Assembly (NCBI GenBank): GCA_035711465.1
Contig: DASTCC010000030.1
Coordinates: forward strand, 1 to 33,129
Direction: 5' to 3'
Source of the DNA: DASTCC01 sp035711465
GTDB taxonomy: Bacteria > Acidobacteriota > Vicinamibacteria > Vicinamibacterales > SCN-69-37
Length of the DNA: 33,129 bases
The position numbers and the translations under genes were made by a program. Each line of letters begins with the position of its first letter. The stretch's first letter is position 1. The notes beneath the pieces were generated by a model. The model was not told where the DNA came from. It saw nothing but the letters and a program-made list of their open reading frames with translations, and did not search any database. Below are positions 10,524 through 20,056 of the stretch, in pieces.

Positions 10524-12416
10524 TCACCGCGGCGGCTTGAGCCGCAGCGCAGGCCGTGGGTCGTCGGCGGGCATCGGGACCGGTCCGTGCTCCGGGATCG
10601 GCGGCACCATCGTCGGTTCGCCGGCCGGCGGCGGACCGGACAACTGATAGATCGTGATCGGCGACGAGCCGCGATACGTGACGATCAGTCGCGCCGGCAG
10701 CTCGGCTGCCAGACGTTCGCCCTTGAAGCGCAGCTCGAACTGATGGCGCTCGACGTCCTCCAGCATCGCGTAGACCGGCACGCCGCGCGAGACCAGCCAC
10801 GTGACCGCTTCGTCCAGCGCGTCTGCGTCGAGCTCGTCGTAGCGCAGCGCCGTCCGGCCTCCGTAGTACTGCAGTGCGCCGCTGAACTGCCTCGACAGCA
10901 CGACGGCCTCCGGCGGGGTGGCGTTCCGCAGCGCGATCGCCGCGCCGGCGTAGTGCCGCTCGTCCCGGGCGCTCGAAAAGACGAACTCCCGCGAGGCGAA
11001 CGAGATCTGCTCCACGAAGATCAGGCCAACCGCGAGCACGCTCACCAGGCGGACGGTCGGGTGGGGAACCACGAGCAACGCACGCACGACGAGCGCGGCT
11101 GCGATCATCACGAGTGGATAGGTCGGCAGGAGGAATCGCAGGTAGGACCAGTGATCGAAGACGAGATACGCGAGGTATTGCATCCATACGGCAGCGGTGA
11201 ATACCGCAGCCAGCGCGGCGAACCCGCGCGCCGCAGGCGGTTGCCACAGTCGGCGCAACGGCAGTGCGAGCGCCGCCAGTCCGACGAGCGCCACCGGCGT
11301 CGCCGTCCACGTCCAGTTGAGATATCTCCAGAGATTGGGTCCCAGGTGGGAGACCGAGAAGATCTGATCGATCCTGCCGTAGCCCGATTCGGCCGCCGAC
11401 CCGAAGAGATAGCGATTGAACGCCGCGACGACGACGGCGCCTCCGATGGCGCCGATCGAGAACGTCGCGCCGCGCTGGAGCGCGAGCCAGCCTCGCGCGC
11501 GGCGGCGCGTGGCGTCGACGACGAACCACAGACCGAGAACGATCGAGAGATAGATGAGGTTGGGGCGAACCAGCGTCGCAAGACCTGCTGCGAGACCGGC
11601 GACGAGCGCGGTGCCAGTGCCGGCCGAGATGACGCCGAGCGCGGCGAGACTCCAGAACGCGGCCGCCGGCACGTCGGACATCGGCACGACCAGCTGTGAC
11701 AGGAATGGCGGGCTCGTCGCGACGAGCGCGGCTGCCAGCAGCGCGAACCACGGCGTCGTGACGCGAAGGCCAAGCCGATACGTACACCAGACCATCGCGG
11801 CGCCAAGCAGCGGCACGACGACGAACATCGCCGCCTGCCCGCCGGCAAGCTTGGCCGCCGCCATGAGCAGCGGCAGACCTGGCGAGTAGGTCGGGACCAC
11901 CGCACGGTCTCCGGCTTCGCCCACCGGCCGGTAGCCGAGCTCCGCGAACGTCCATGGCGCGTTGTTCCACGGCACCTCGTCGACCCAGGGCTGCTCGATG
12001 CGGAGGTCCCTCTTCAGCCACAGGTCGGCTTGCGAGACATAGCCGTACTCGTCGGCCGCAGCGGCCGTCGTCGAGGTCCAGCGCAAGCCGACGAGCAGCG
12101 TGACGATGGTCAGCAGCACGGCGAGCCGATCGGCGCGGAGCCAGCTGCCGACGACCTGCGAGAGACCGGCTGGAATCCGACGCCGCAGGCGATCCAGCCG
12201 CAGGCGCCACGGATCGACGCCCGTCAACCAGACGTGCATCGCCGCAGCCAGCGCCCCGGCGTAAAAAGGACGGCGCGGCTCGTTGCTGGTGATGGTCAAC
12301 CCACCGAGCGTGAGATCGATGCCGCCGAGCACGATGAGCATGAGGGCCCACCCGATGCCCAGCGCGGCCAGCATCGCAAGACCGCGCAGCAGCAGTGGCG
12401 ACGGTTCCCGGGACAC
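10524..12416 (-). CDS. GT-C-like polytopic membrane glycosyltransferase (putative)
   Basis: A 630-aa integral membrane protein with about 11-13 predicted hydrophobic segments through residue 480 and a soluble C-terminal part of about 150 residues. The layout resembles lipid-linked sugar transferases of the GT-C fold (PMT/ArnT group): the first large loop has an acidic pair D122-E123 (DEYGYVSQADLW), the position of the catalytic acid in that fold, followed by TYSPGLPLLMA. The C-terminus is Pro-rich (PPAGEPTMVPPIPEHGPVPMP). Donor and acceptor are unknown. The GTG start at 12416 is chosen because it opens the hydrophobic N-terminal region right after a TCTACT box. It converges with the ADOP (27-nt gap) and diverges from ettA. 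The family assignment is by topology, not a clear motif match. Confidence 0.7.
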   Translation of the reverse strand: MSREPSPLLLRGLAMLAALGIGWALMLIVLGGIDLTLGGLTITSNEPRRPFYAGALAAAMHVWLTGVDPWRLRLDRLRRRIPAGLSQVVGSWLRADRLAVLLTIVTLLVGLRWTSTTAAAADEYGYVSQADLWLKRDLRIEQPWVDEVPWNNAPWTFAELGYRPVGEAGDRAVVPTYSPGLPLLMAAAKLAGGQAAMFVVVPLLGAAMVWCTYRLGLRVTTPWFALLAAALVATSPPFLSQLVVPMSDVPAAAFWSLAALGVISAGTGTALVAGLAAGLATLVRPNLIYLSIVLGLWFVVDATRRRARGWLALQRGATFSIGAIGGAVVVAAFNRYLFGSAAESGYGRIDQIFSVSHLGPNLWRYLNWTWTATPVALVGLAALALPLRRLWQPPAARGFAALAAVFTAAVWMQYLAYLVFDHWSYLRFLLPTYPLVMIAAALVVRALLVVPHPTVRLVSVLAVGLIFVEQISFASREFVFSSARDERHYAGAAIALRNATPPEAVVLSRQFSGALQYYGGRTALRYDELDADALDEAVTWLVSRGVPVYAMLEDVERHQFELRFKGERLAAELPARLIVTYRGSSPITIYQLSGPPPAGEPTMVPPIPEHGPVPMPADDPRPALRLKPPR

Positions 12417-12423
12417 CGCACCT

Positions 12424-12429
12424 AGTAGA
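12424..12429 (-). promoter_or_regulatory. -10-like TCTACT before the GT-C-like gene
   Basis: On the minus strand TCTACT ends 7 nt before the GTG at 12416. It differs from the TCTAAT box of the leaderless genes by one base and there is no ribosome site between. Confidence 0.4.
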
Positions 12430-12493
12430 GCACGGCGAGCGCGACCGCACGCAGCACGTCGGCGACGCCGTGCCGCCCGTCACAACGACCATG

Positions 12494-12499
12494 TACAAT
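12494..12499 (+). promoter_or_regulatory. -10-like TACAAT before ettA
   Basis: TACAAT ends 10 nt before the ettA ATG, with only CGGTGGCTGC between. The leader would be about 0-4 nt, so the mRNA is probably leaderless. The -10 boxes of ettA and the divergent gene lie about 65 nt apart. Confidence 0.5.
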
Positions 12500-12509
12500 C
12501 GGTGGCTGC

Positions 12510-14183
12510 ATGCCGTCGTTCATCTACACCATGAAAGGGTTGGGCAAGATCTACCCGCCCGACTCGGTCGTCTTCAAGGACATCTGGCTCTCGTTCTACT
12601 ACGGCGCGAAGATCGGCGTCATCGGCGCCAACGGGACCGGCAAGTCGACGCTGCTGAAGATCATGGCCGGCCTCGATCAGGATTTTCAGGGCGAGGCCGT
12701 GCTCTCGCCCGGCTACAGCGTCGGCTATCTCGCCCAGGAGCCGCAGCTCGACCCGGCCAAGACGGTGGTCGGCAACGTCGAGGAGGGCGTCGCCGCGACG
12801 CGGGCGCTGCTGACGCGCTTCGACGAGATCAACGCGAAGTTCGCCGAGGAGCTCTCGCCGGACGAGATGGAAAAGGTCCTGGAAGAGCAGGCCAAGGTGC
12901 AGGACGCGATCGAAGCCGCCGGCGCCTGGGATCTCGACTCGAAGCTCGAGCACGCGATGGACGCGCTGCGGCTGCCGCCCGGCGACGCCGACGTCACCAG
13001 GCTCTCCGGCGGCGAACGCCGCCGCGTCGCGCTCTGTCGGCTGCTCCTGCAGTCGCCGGATCTGCTGCTCCTCGACGAGCCGACCAACCACCTCGATGCC
13101 GAGTCGGTCGCCTGGCTCGAGCACTTCCTGCACGAGTACAAAGGATCGGTCGTCGCCATCACGCACGATCGCTACTTCCTCGACAACGTCGCCAGCTGGA
13201 TTCTCGAGCTCGATCGGACGCGGGCGTATCCGTGGGAAGGCAACTACTCGTCGTGGCTCGATCAGAAGCAGCAGCGGCTGTCGCAGGAAGAGAAGCAGGA
13301 GACCAAGCGCCAGCGGACGCTGCAGCGCGAGCTCGAGTGGATCCGGATGTCGCCGCGCGCCCGCCAGGCGAAGGGCAAGGCGCGCCTCAACGCCTACGAG
13401 CAGCTGCTCGCCGAGGACACCGCCGAGAAGATCGAGCGGGTCGAGATCTACATTCCGCCCGGGCCGCGGCTCGGCGACGTCGTCGTCGAAGCGCGCGACG
13501 TGCGCAAGGGCTACGGCGATCTCCTGCTCATCGACGACCTGGACTTCACGCTGCCGCGCGGCGGCATCGTCGGCGTGATCGGACCCAACGGCGCGGGCAA
13601 GACGACGCTGTTCCGGATGCTGGTGGGGCAGGAGACGGCTGACGCCGGCACGCTGCGCATCGGCGAGACGGTGCAGATCGGCTACGTCGATCAGTCGCGC
13701 GAAGCGCTGAATCCGAACAAGACGGTCTGGGAAGAGATCTCCGGCGGCGAGGACGAGATTCAGCTCGGCAAGAAGGCCGTGAACTCGCGCGCTTACGTGT
13801 CCTGGTTCAACTTCCGCGGCCGCGATCAGCAGCGCAAGGTCGGCACGCTCTCGGGCGGCGAGCGCAATCGCCTGCACCTCGCCAAGCTGCTGCAGCGCGG
13901 CTGCAACCTTCTGCTGCTCGACGAGCCGACCAACGACCTCGACGTCGACACGCTGCGCGCGCTCGAAGAGGCGCTGCTTGACTTCGCCGGCTGCGCGGTC
14001 GTGATCTCGCACGACCGCTGGTTTCTCGATCGCATCGCCACCCACATCCTCGCGTTCGAGGGCGACAGCCACGTCGAGTGGTTCGAAGGGAACTACCAGG
14101 AGTACGAGGCCGACAAGAAGCGCCGGCTCGGCGCCGACGCCGATCAGCCGCACCGCATCAAGTACCGGAAGCTGATGCGATGA
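12510..14183 (+). CDS. ettA: energy-dependent translational throttle EttA (ABC-F)
   Basis: A 557-aa soluble ABC-F ATPase that binds the ribosomal E site and gates entry into elongation according to the ATP/ADP ratio. There are two ATPase domains: Walker A GANGTGKST at 39-47 and GPNGAGKTT at 358-366, signatures LSGGERRR near 164 and LSGGERNR near 446, and Walker B LLLLDEPTNHLD and LLLLDEPTNDLD. The long linker between them (SSWLDQKQQRLSQEEKQETKRQ and the following basic helix) matches the ABC-F P-site tRNA-interaction motif. The N-terminus FIYTMKGLGKIYPP and the total length are characteristic of EttA rather than Uup or antibiotic-resistance ABC-F proteins. There are no membrane segments. The stop overlaps the next start (ATGA), linking it to a TRAP transporter in one transcript. 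Confidence 0.95.
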   Translation: MPSFIYTMKGLGKIYPPDSVVFKDIWLSFYYGAKIGVIGANGTGKSTLLKIMAGLDQDFQGEAVLSPGYSVGYLAQEPQLDPAKTVVGNVEEGVAATRALLTRFDEINAKFAEELSPDEMEKVLEEQAKVQDAIEAAGAWDLDSKLEHAMDALRLPPGDADVTRLSGGERRRVALCRLLLQSPDLLLLDEPTNHLDAESVAWLEHFLHEYKGSVVAITHDRYFLDNVASWILELDRTRAYPWEGNYSSWLDQKQQRLSQEEKQETKRQRTLQRELEWIRMSPRARQAKGKARLNAYEQLLAEDTAEKIERVEIYIPPGPRLGDVVVEARDVRKGYGDLLLIDDLDFTLPRGGIVGVIGPNGAGKTTLFRMLVGQETADAGTLRIGETVQIGYVDQSREALNPNKTVWEEISGGEDEIQLGKKAVNSRAYVSWFNFRGRDQQRKVGTLSGGERNRLHLAKLLQRGCNLLLLDEPTNDLDVDTLRALEEALLDFAGCAVVISHDRWFLDRIATHILAFEGDSHVEWFEGNYQEYEADKKRRLGADADQPHRIKYRKLMR

Positions 14184-15148
14184 CCGGCCGCGTCCTGCTG
14201 GTGCTGCTCCTCTCCGCCGCCGCGGCGTGCGGCGGCAGCTCGGAGACGGCGCGCCCGGCGACGCGATTCCTGTCGATCGGGACCGGCGGCACCGGAGGCG
14301 TCTACTACCCGTACGGCGGCGCGATCGCGCGCGTCGTCACCGCCGGCATTCCCGGCGTGCAGGTGACTGCGGAGGTCACGGCGGCCTCGGTCGACAATCT
14401 GAAACTGATGCAGCTCGGCAAGGTGGATCTGGCTCTGACGACGGCCGACACGCTCGCCGAGGCGCAGGCGGGCACCGGGCCGTTCGCCGCCAGCAGCATC
14501 GGGTCGATCCGGACCGTCGCCACGCTCTACACGAACTTCACCCACGTCGTCGTCCTGCGCTCGGCCGGCTTTCGCACGGTGGCGGATCTCAAGGGCAAGA
14601 TCGTCTCGGTCGGCGCGCCCGGCAGCGGCACCGAGCTCATCGCCGATCGCGTGCTCGAAGCCGCCGGCCTCGATCCGCGCAAGGACATCGTCCGCCATTC
14701 GCTCGGCGTCAGCGAGTCGGCCGGCGCGATGAAGGACGGCAAGCTCGACGCGTTCATCTGGAGCGGCGGCGTGCCGACGCCGGCGGTGCAGGACCTGGCG
14801 GCGACGCCGGGGATGACGATCGCGCTGCTGCCGCAGGCGGACCTGCTGCCGGCGCTCGAGCAGAAGTACACGCGCCAGATCTACCGCATGGCGTTCCTGC
14901 CGCCCGGCGCCTACCGCGGCGTCGACGCGGAGATTCCCGTCGTCGGCGTGACGAATTTCCTGGTCGCGTCGTCACAGCTCGACGAGCCGCTCGTCTACGA
15001 CATCGTCCGCATCCTGTTCGCGCAGCAGGCCGCGCTCATCGCCGCGCACCCCGAGGCGCGCCATCTCGCGGTGCCGACCGGCCCGGACGTCTCGCCGGCG
15101 CCGTTCCATCCCGGCGCGATCCGGTACTACAAAGAACACGGCTGGTAA
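14180..15148 (+). CDS. TAXI-family TRAP transporter binding lipoprotein
   Basis: A 322-aa extracytoplasmic solute-binding protein of the TAXI type. The N-terminus MTGRVLLVLLLSAAAAC looks like a lipoprotein signal with the acylated cysteine at 17, although the lipobox AAAC lacks the usual Leu at -3. The mature protein begins with the family hallmark SIGTGGTGGVYYPYGGAIA, then SVDNLKLMQLGKVDLALTTAD and GAPGSGTELIADRVLEAAGL, all typical TAXI blocks. The ATG overlaps the ettA stop codon, so translation is coupled; an in-frame extension further upstream reads through ettA and is not credible. It should deliver a small carboxylate-type solute (members handle glutamate, succinate or similar) to the fused permease encoded 9 nt downstream. 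The ligand cannot be named. Confidence 0.93.
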   Translation: MTGRVLLVLLLSAAAACGGSSETARPATRFLSIGTGGTGGVYYPYGGAIARVVTAGIPGVQVTAEVTAASVDNLKLMQLGKVDLALTTADTLAEAQAGTGPFAASSIGSIRTVATLYTNFTHVVVLRSAGFRTVADLKGKIVSVGAPGSGTELIADRVLEAAGLDPRKDIVRHSLGVSESAGAMKDGKLDAFIWSGGVPTPAVQDLAATPGMTIALLPQADLLPALEQKYTRQIYRMAFLPPGAYRGVDAEIPVVGVTNFLVASSQLDEPLVYDIVRILFAQQAALIAAHPEARHLAVPTGPDVSPAPFHPGAIRYYKEHGW

Positions 15149-15157
15149 CGCCCACAC

Positions 15158-17011
15158 GTGGCTGGTGTGTTCTGTTTCCTGTTGAGCGCCCTGTCGCTGA
15201 TCTGGGTGCTCACGGTGATCAGTCCGCAGATCTATCGCCCGTTGATGCTGTTCGTCGGCGTCTGGGCGACGTTCAGGTTCAAGCCGACGAAGGGGCGTTA
15301 CGGTCAGGCGGTCGATCTCCTCTGGGTCGTCGCCGCGATCGTCGGCCTCGGTTGGCCGCTCGCCGTCGGCCCTGATTTTCTCTACCGCGCCGCCAATCCC
15401 ACCGGCGGGGACATGCTCGCCGGCGTGCTCGCGATGGCGGTCGTGCTGGAAGCGGCGCGGCGCACGACCGGCTGGATTCTGCCGACCTCGGCGGCGGCGT
15501 TTCTCGCCTATGCCGTTGGCGGCCCCTGGCTCGTCTCGATCGGCCTCACCGGCATCGCGCATCGCGGCTACGACCTGTCGCGCCTCGTCGGCAACCTGTA
15601 CATGACTCTCGAGGGTATTTACGGCGTCCCGCTCGACGTCGCGGTCACCTACATCATCCTGTTCAGCATCTACGGAGCGGTGCTCGAGGCGTCGGGCGCC
15701 GGGCATTTCTTCCTCGATTTCTCGATGGCGCTCTCGCGCGGCAACACCGCCGCGGCGGCCGGGCGTTCGGTGACGCTGGCAGGGTTTCTGCTCGGCACCG
15801 TGTCGGGCAGCGGCGTCGCCACGACCGTGACACTCGGATCGGTCGCCTGGCCGGTGTTGAAGCGCGTCGGCTACGTCGCGGAGACGGCCGGCGCGATGCT
15901 CGCGGCTTCAGGGATCGGCGCGCTGCTCTCGCCGCCAACGCTCGGCGCGGCCGCATTTCTGATCGCCGAGTACCTCCGCATCTCGTACCTGCACGTGCTG
16001 GTGATGGCGACGATTCCGACGCTGCTCTATTACCTCTCGATCCTGCTGATGATCGAAGGCGAAAAGCCGCGGCGGCCGTCGCCGGGCCATGACAACGACG
16101 ATCGTGCCGCCGCCGAGGAACGCGGTGCGAGCGATGCTGCGGTCCGGCCGCGGCTCGGCGCGCGCGCCTTTCACTTCACGTCGCTCGTCATCGTCGGGGT
16201 CATGATGGCGGTGGGATTCTCGGCGTTTCGAGCCGTGTTCTGGGCGACGATTGCCGCGGTCGGTCTCAGTTTTCTCGGTCCGCCGGAGGAGCGGCTCAAA
16301 CCGCGGCGCGTGTCGAAGGCGCTCATCGCCGGCGGCGAGGACGTGCTCCCCGTGCTCGCGACCACCGCCGTCGCCGGCATCATCGTCGGCGTCGTGACGC
16401 TGACCGGGCTCGGGCTCAAGGCGGCCGGTCTGATCGTCGATCTGGCCGGCGGCTCGCTGCCGTTGACGATCCTCTTTGGCGCCGTGGCAGTGTGGATTCT
16501 CGGACTCGCCGTCCCGGTGACGGCCTCCTACATCATCTCGGCGGTGATGGTCGTGCCGGCGCTGACCACCGTCGGGGTTGCCCCCGTCGCCGCGCACATG
16601 TTCATCTTCTATTACGCCGTGCTCTCCGAAGTCAGTCCGCCGACCGCGCTCGCGCCTTTTGCGGCGGCGGCGATCACCGGCGGGCGTCCTTTCCCGACGA
16701 TGGTCCGGACCTGGAAGTACGCGCTGCCGGCGTTTCTCGTGCCCTTTGCGTTCACGCTCGATCCCCGCGGGCTCGGCATTCTGATGGAAGCACCCTGGGC
16801 GGACGTGCTGCTGAGCAGCGCTACCGCGGCTGCCGGCGTAATTGGATTGGCCATGGCGTTCGGCGCCTGGCTGATGCGGCCCGACGCGCGCCTGCTACGA
16901 GCGGCGGCCGGAGTTGGCGGGATGCTGCTGTTCCATCCGGCGCCGCTCGCCGACGTCGCCGGCCTGGTCTTCGTCGCTGGCGGGTGGGCGTTCGGTCGGG
17001 GCGATCGTTGA
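15158..17011 (+). CDS. TRAP transporter fused permease (DctQ-DctM type)
   Basis: A 617-aa inner-membrane protein combining the small (DctQ-like, about residues 1-110) and large (DctM-like, about 120-600) TRAP subunits in one chain, as is usual for partners of TAXI binding proteins. Recognisable DctM blocks include GRSVTLAGFLLGTVSGSGVA, TAGAMLAASGIGALLSPPTLGAAAFLIAEYL and SEVSPPTALAPFAAAAITG. A hydrophilic loop near 300-325 (EKPRRPSPGHDNDDRAAAEE) is cytoplasmic by the positive-inside rule. It would drive sodium-coupled uptake of the ligand bound by the upstream lipoprotein. The GTG at 15158 lies 9 nt after that gene's stop with no obvious ribosome site, so translational coupling is likely. Confidence 0.93.
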   Translation: MAGVFCFLLSALSLIWVLTVISPQIYRPLMLFVGVWATFRFKPTKGRYGQAVDLLWVVAAIVGLGWPLAVGPDFLYRAANPTGGDMLAGVLAMAVVLEAARRTTGWILPTSAAAFLAYAVGGPWLVSIGLTGIAHRGYDLSRLVGNLYMTLEGIYGVPLDVAVTYIILFSIYGAVLEASGAGHFFLDFSMALSRGNTAAAAGRSVTLAGFLLGTVSGSGVATTVTLGSVAWPVLKRVGYVAETAGAMLAASGIGALLSPPTLGAAAFLIAEYLRISYLHVLVMATIPTLLYYLSILLMIEGEKPRRPSPGHDNDDRAAAEERGASDAAVRPRLGARAFHFTSLVIVGVMMAVGFSAFRAVFWATIAAVGLSFLGPPEERLKPRRVSKALIAGGEDVLPVLATTAVAGIIVGVVTLTGLGLKAAGLIVDLAGGSLPLTILFGAVAVWILGLAVPVTASYIISAVMVVPALTTVGVAPVAAHMFIFYYAVLSEVSPPTALAPFAAAAITGGRPFPTMVRTWKYALPAFLVPFAFTLDPRGLGILMEAPWADVLLSSATAAAGVIGLAMAFGAWLMRPDARLLRAAAGVGGMLLFHPAPLADVAGLVFVAGGWAFGRGDR

Positions 17012-17049
17012 GCTTTCTGCTATCGTTGACGCGTTTCCGGAGGGGAGCA

Positions 17050-19914
17050 ATGCGAAGACACCGTACACACCTCGTCCTGGTCACCCTGCTGGCCACGGCC
17101 GTGGTCGGCGTGATGCCCATCGCCGGGCAGGCGCCCGCGCTGGCGCCTGAGGCCGGGCAGGTCACGTCGCCCAAACAGGAGTGGAACCACAACATCGGCG
17201 ACGACTACTTCCTGGCCAACTACCAGCAGCTGATGGCCTACTGGCGCAAGCTGGACCAGGAATCCGATCGGATGCAGGTGGTCGAGATCGGCCGCACCGC
17301 GCTCGATCGGCCGCAGCTGCAGGCGATCATCACCTCGCCGGCCAACTTCGCGAAGCTCGCCCGCTACAAGGACATCTCGCGTCAGCTCTCGCTCGCCCAG
17401 GGCCTGAACGACGACCAGGCGCGGGCGCTCGCCCGCGAGGGCAAGGCGGTGGTCTGGATCGACGGCGGGCTGCACGCGAGCGAGACGCTTGGCGCGCAGC
17501 AGCTGATGGAGCTCGTCTATCAGCTGGTGTCGCGCAACGACGAGGAGACGCGCCGGATCCTGAACGACGTCATCGTCCTGGCGACGCACGCCAACCCCGA
17601 CGGGCACGACCTGATCGCCGACAACTACATGAAGTACTACGGCGACGGCGGGCCGCCGGTGCTCTACAACCACTACGCGGGCCACGATAACAACCGTGAC
17701 TCGTTCATGAACGCGACGCCCGAGACGACGAACATGAGCCGGGTGATGTACCGCGAGTGGTTCCCGCAGATCATGTACAACCACCACCAGAGCGGCCCCG
17801 GCGGCAGCGTCATGTTCGCGCCGCCGTTCCGCGATCCGCACAACTACAACTTCCATCCGCTGGTGCCGGCCGGCATCGAGATGGTCGCGTCGGCGATGCA
17901 CACGCGGTTCATCGCCGAAGGCAAGCCCGGCGTGGTGTCGCAGCAGGGCGCGAGCTACTCGACGTGGTGGAACGGCGGCCTGCGGACGACGGCGTACTTC
18001 CACAACCAGATCGGAATCCTGACCGAGACGATCGGCTCGCCGACGCCGGGCCAGCAGATCCCGTTCAACGCGCGCTTCCAGGTCGCCAACTCGAGCAGCT
18101 TCTTCCCGATTCCGCCGCAGGAGTGGAAGTTCCGCTACTCGATCGACTACTCGATCACCGCCAACTACGCGATCCTCGATCTCGCCTCGCGCTATCGCGA
18201 GACGCTGCTGTACCGCATCTACCGGATGGGCGCGGACAACATCAAGTGGGGCAGCGAGGATCACTGGACGTTCACGCCGCACGAGGTGGCGCGCATCGAA
18301 GCGTCGCTCGCGGCGGCCGGCGGTGGCGCGGCGGCCGCTGCACCCGCCGGGCGCGGCGCCGGTGGCGGTGGCGGCGGGGGACGCGGCGGCCGTGGCGGCA
18401 GCGGCGTCAACCCGGCCGCGGTCTATGCCGAGCTGAAGAAGCCGGAGTATCGCAACCCGCGCGGCTTCATCATGCCGGCCGGCCATCCTGATTTCGGCAC
18501 CACCGTCCGGTTCGTCAACGCGCTGATCAAGTCGGGCATCCAGGTGCACCGCGCTACGGCGCCGTTCACCGTCGCCGGCAAGCAGTACCCGGCCGAGTCG
18601 CTGGTGATCAAGACCGCGCAGGCGTTCCGGCCGCACGTGATGGACATGTTCGAGCCGCAGGATCATCCGGACGACATCCCATATCCGGGCGCGCCTCCGA
18701 CCGCGCCGTACGACGTCGCCGGTTATACGCTCGCCTACACCATGGGCGTGCAGTTCGATCGCGTGCTCGACGCCTTCGACGGCCCGTTCCAGGCGCTCAC
18801 CGACTTCGCCAAGGTGCCGGCCGGATCGATCCGCGGCGCCCAGTCGGCGCCCGGCTACTACTTCAGCCACACGTCGAACGACAGCTTCATCGCCATCAAC
18901 CGTCTGCTCGCGGCCAACGAGGAAGTGACCTGGCTCACCGACGGCCCGATGGGTCGCGGCACGTTCTACGTCGGCGCCAAGCCGACGACGCGCGCGATCC
19001 TGCAGAAGGCGGCGACGGATCTGGGCGTCAACTTCGAGGCGGCAACGGCGGCGCCCACCGGTGGATCGAAGCTGAAGAAGCTGCGCATCGGCCTCTACGA
19101 CACCTACGGCGGAGGCATGCCGTCCGGCTGGACGCGGCTCGTCTTCGACAACTTCGAGTTCCCCTACGAAGTCGTGTTCCCCCCGATGCTGGACGCCGGC
19201 AACCTGAGGTCGAAGTACGACGTGCTCGTCTTCAACGACTCCGGCCTTGCGGCCGGCGGCGGGCGTGGTGGCGGCGGTGGCCGCGGCGGCGGTGGCGGTG
19301 GCGGCCGGGGCGCCGGAGCGGGCCAGCAGGCGAAGGACCCGCGCGACGATCGGCCGCCCTCGCAGCCCTACCCGGAGGAATATGCACGGCGGCGCGGCGC
19401 GTTCACGCCCGAGACGCTCAAGCAGGTGCAGCAGTTCGTGCAGGAAGGCGGGACGGTGATCGCCATCGGCGGCGCGGCCAACGCCGCGGTCGCGGCGTTC
19501 AACCTGCCGATGACCGATCACCTCGTCGAGAACGGCCAGCCGATCGGACGCGAGAAGTTCTACGTGCCCGGATCGGTGCTGCGCGTCGCCGTCGATCCGA
19601 CCAACCCGGTCGCGCACGGCTACCCGGATCACGTCGACGTCTACTTCGATGCCAGCCCGACGTGGAACATCACCGGGACGCCGGCGAACCTGCGCAAGGT
19701 TGCGTGGTACGACACCGCGTCGCCGCTGCGCAGCGGCTGGGCGTGGGGCCAGAAGTACCTGGAGAACGGCATCCAGATGGCCGAGGCCAACGTCGGTCAG
19801 GGCCGCGTCTTCGTGTTCGGCAACGAGCTCCTGTTCCGCTCGCAGCCGCACGGCAACTACCGGTTCTTCTTCAACAGCCTGTACTTGTCGGTGGCGCCGG
19901 ACATGAAGAAGTAA
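17050..19914 (+). CDS. secreted M14-family zinc peptidase with Gly/Arg-rich inserts
   Basis: A 954-aa exported peptidase. Residues 1-28 are a signal peptide (MRRHRTHLVLVTLLATAVV to GQA). The M14 carboxypeptidase domain follows: zinc ligands H142 and E145 in GGLHASET and a third histidine in YNHHQS (H245 or H246), with the substrate region NNRDSF near 217-222. The C-terminal third resembles a glutamine-amidotransferase-like or ThuA-like domain (KYDVLVFNDSGLA, VQQFVQEGGTVIAIGG). Two low-complexity Gly/Arg-rich inserts occupy about 420-455 and 735-760. The ATG is chosen for the strong GGAGGGGAGC 2-11 nt upstream and the signal peptide; the frame stays open far upstream only as a shadow of the TRAP gene. 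It probably digests peptides in the periplasm or outside the cell. It may be read through from the TRAP operon 38 nt upstream. Confidence 0.88.
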   Translation: MRRHRTHLVLVTLLATAVVGVMPIAGQAPALAPEAGQVTSPKQEWNHNIGDDYFLANYQQLMAYWRKLDQESDRMQVVEIGRTALDRPQLQAIITSPANFAKLARYKDISRQLSLAQGLNDDQARALAREGKAVVWIDGGLHASETLGAQQLMELVYQLVSRNDEETRRILNDVIVLATHANPDGHDLIADNYMKYYGDGGPPVLYNHYAGHDNNRDSFMNATPETTNMSRVMYREWFPQIMYNHHQSGPGGSVMFAPPFRDPHNYNFHPLVPAGIEMVASAMHTRFIAEGKPGVVSQQGASYSTWWNGGLRTTAYFHNQIGILTETIGSPTPGQQIPFNARFQVANSSSFFPIPPQEWKFRYSIDYSITANYAILDLASRYRETLLYRIYRMGADNIKWGSEDHWTFTPHEVARIEASLAAAGGGAAAAAPAGRGAGGGGGGGRGGRGGSGVNPAAVYAELKKPEYRNPRGFIMPAGHPDFGTTVRFVNALIKSGIQVHRATAPFTVAGKQYPAESLVIKTAQAFRPHVMDMFEPQDHPDDIPYPGAPPTAPYDVAGYTLAYTMGVQFDRVLDAFDGPFQALTDFAKVPAGSIRGAQSAPGYYFSHTSNDSFIAINRLLAANEEVTWLTDGPMGRGTFYVGAKPTTRAILQKAATDLGVNFEAATAAPTGGSKLKKLRIGLYDTYGGGMPSGWTRLVFDNFEFPYEVVFPPMLDAGNLRSKYDVLVFNDSGLAAGGGRGGGGGRGGGGGGGRGAGAGQQAKDPRDDRPPSQPYPEEYARRRGAFTPETLKQVQQFVQEGGTVIAIGGAANAAVAAFNLPMTDHLVENGQPIGREKFYVPGSVLRVAVDPTNPVAHGYPDHVDVYFDASPTWNITGTPANLRKVAWYDTASPLRSGWAWGQKYLENGIQMAEANVGQGRVFVFGNELLFRSQPHGNYRFFFNSLYLSVAPDMKK

Positions 19915-19930
19915 ACGGCACCTGCAAACT

Positions 19931-20000
19931 GAGAACTCAGAACTTGGTTCTTCGTGCTGAGTCCGGAACCAAAGTTCTAGGTCGAAGTTCTGAGTTCTAA
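19931..20000. repeat. heptamer-built hairpin, word GAGTTCT
   Basis: The arms AGAACTCAGAACTT (19932-19945) and AAGTTCTGAGTTCT (19985-19998) are perfect 14-bp inverted repeats, extended inward by TTGGTTC and GAACCAA. Both arms consist of 7-nt units close to GAGTTCT. The same word recurs after the first CPBP gene at 20890. No gene lies here. Confidence 0.85.
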
Positions 20001-20017
20001 GTTCGACGTTGACTCAC

Positions 20018-20056
20018 ACACCAACGGCCGCCAGGTAGATCGGCGGCCGTTGGTGT
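20018..20056. promoter_or_regulatory. perfect 15-bp dyad abutting the CPBP1 -10 box
   Basis: ACACCAACGGCCGCC and GGCGGCCGTTGGTGT flank a 9-nt loop. The right arm ends on the first base of the TCTAAT box. There is no T-tract, so although it could end M14 transcription it may equally be an operator or cruciform occupying the promoter spacer of the CPBP gene. Confidence 0.55.

Noticed and set aside
17020..19851. A very long open frame on the minus strand (over 900 codons) opposite the M14 peptidase
   Set aside because: GC-rich third-position bias of the plus-strand gene leaves few stops on the other strand. The translation is Arg/Asp/Val/His-rich without domains, while the plus strand has a signal peptide, zinc motifs and a ribosome site.
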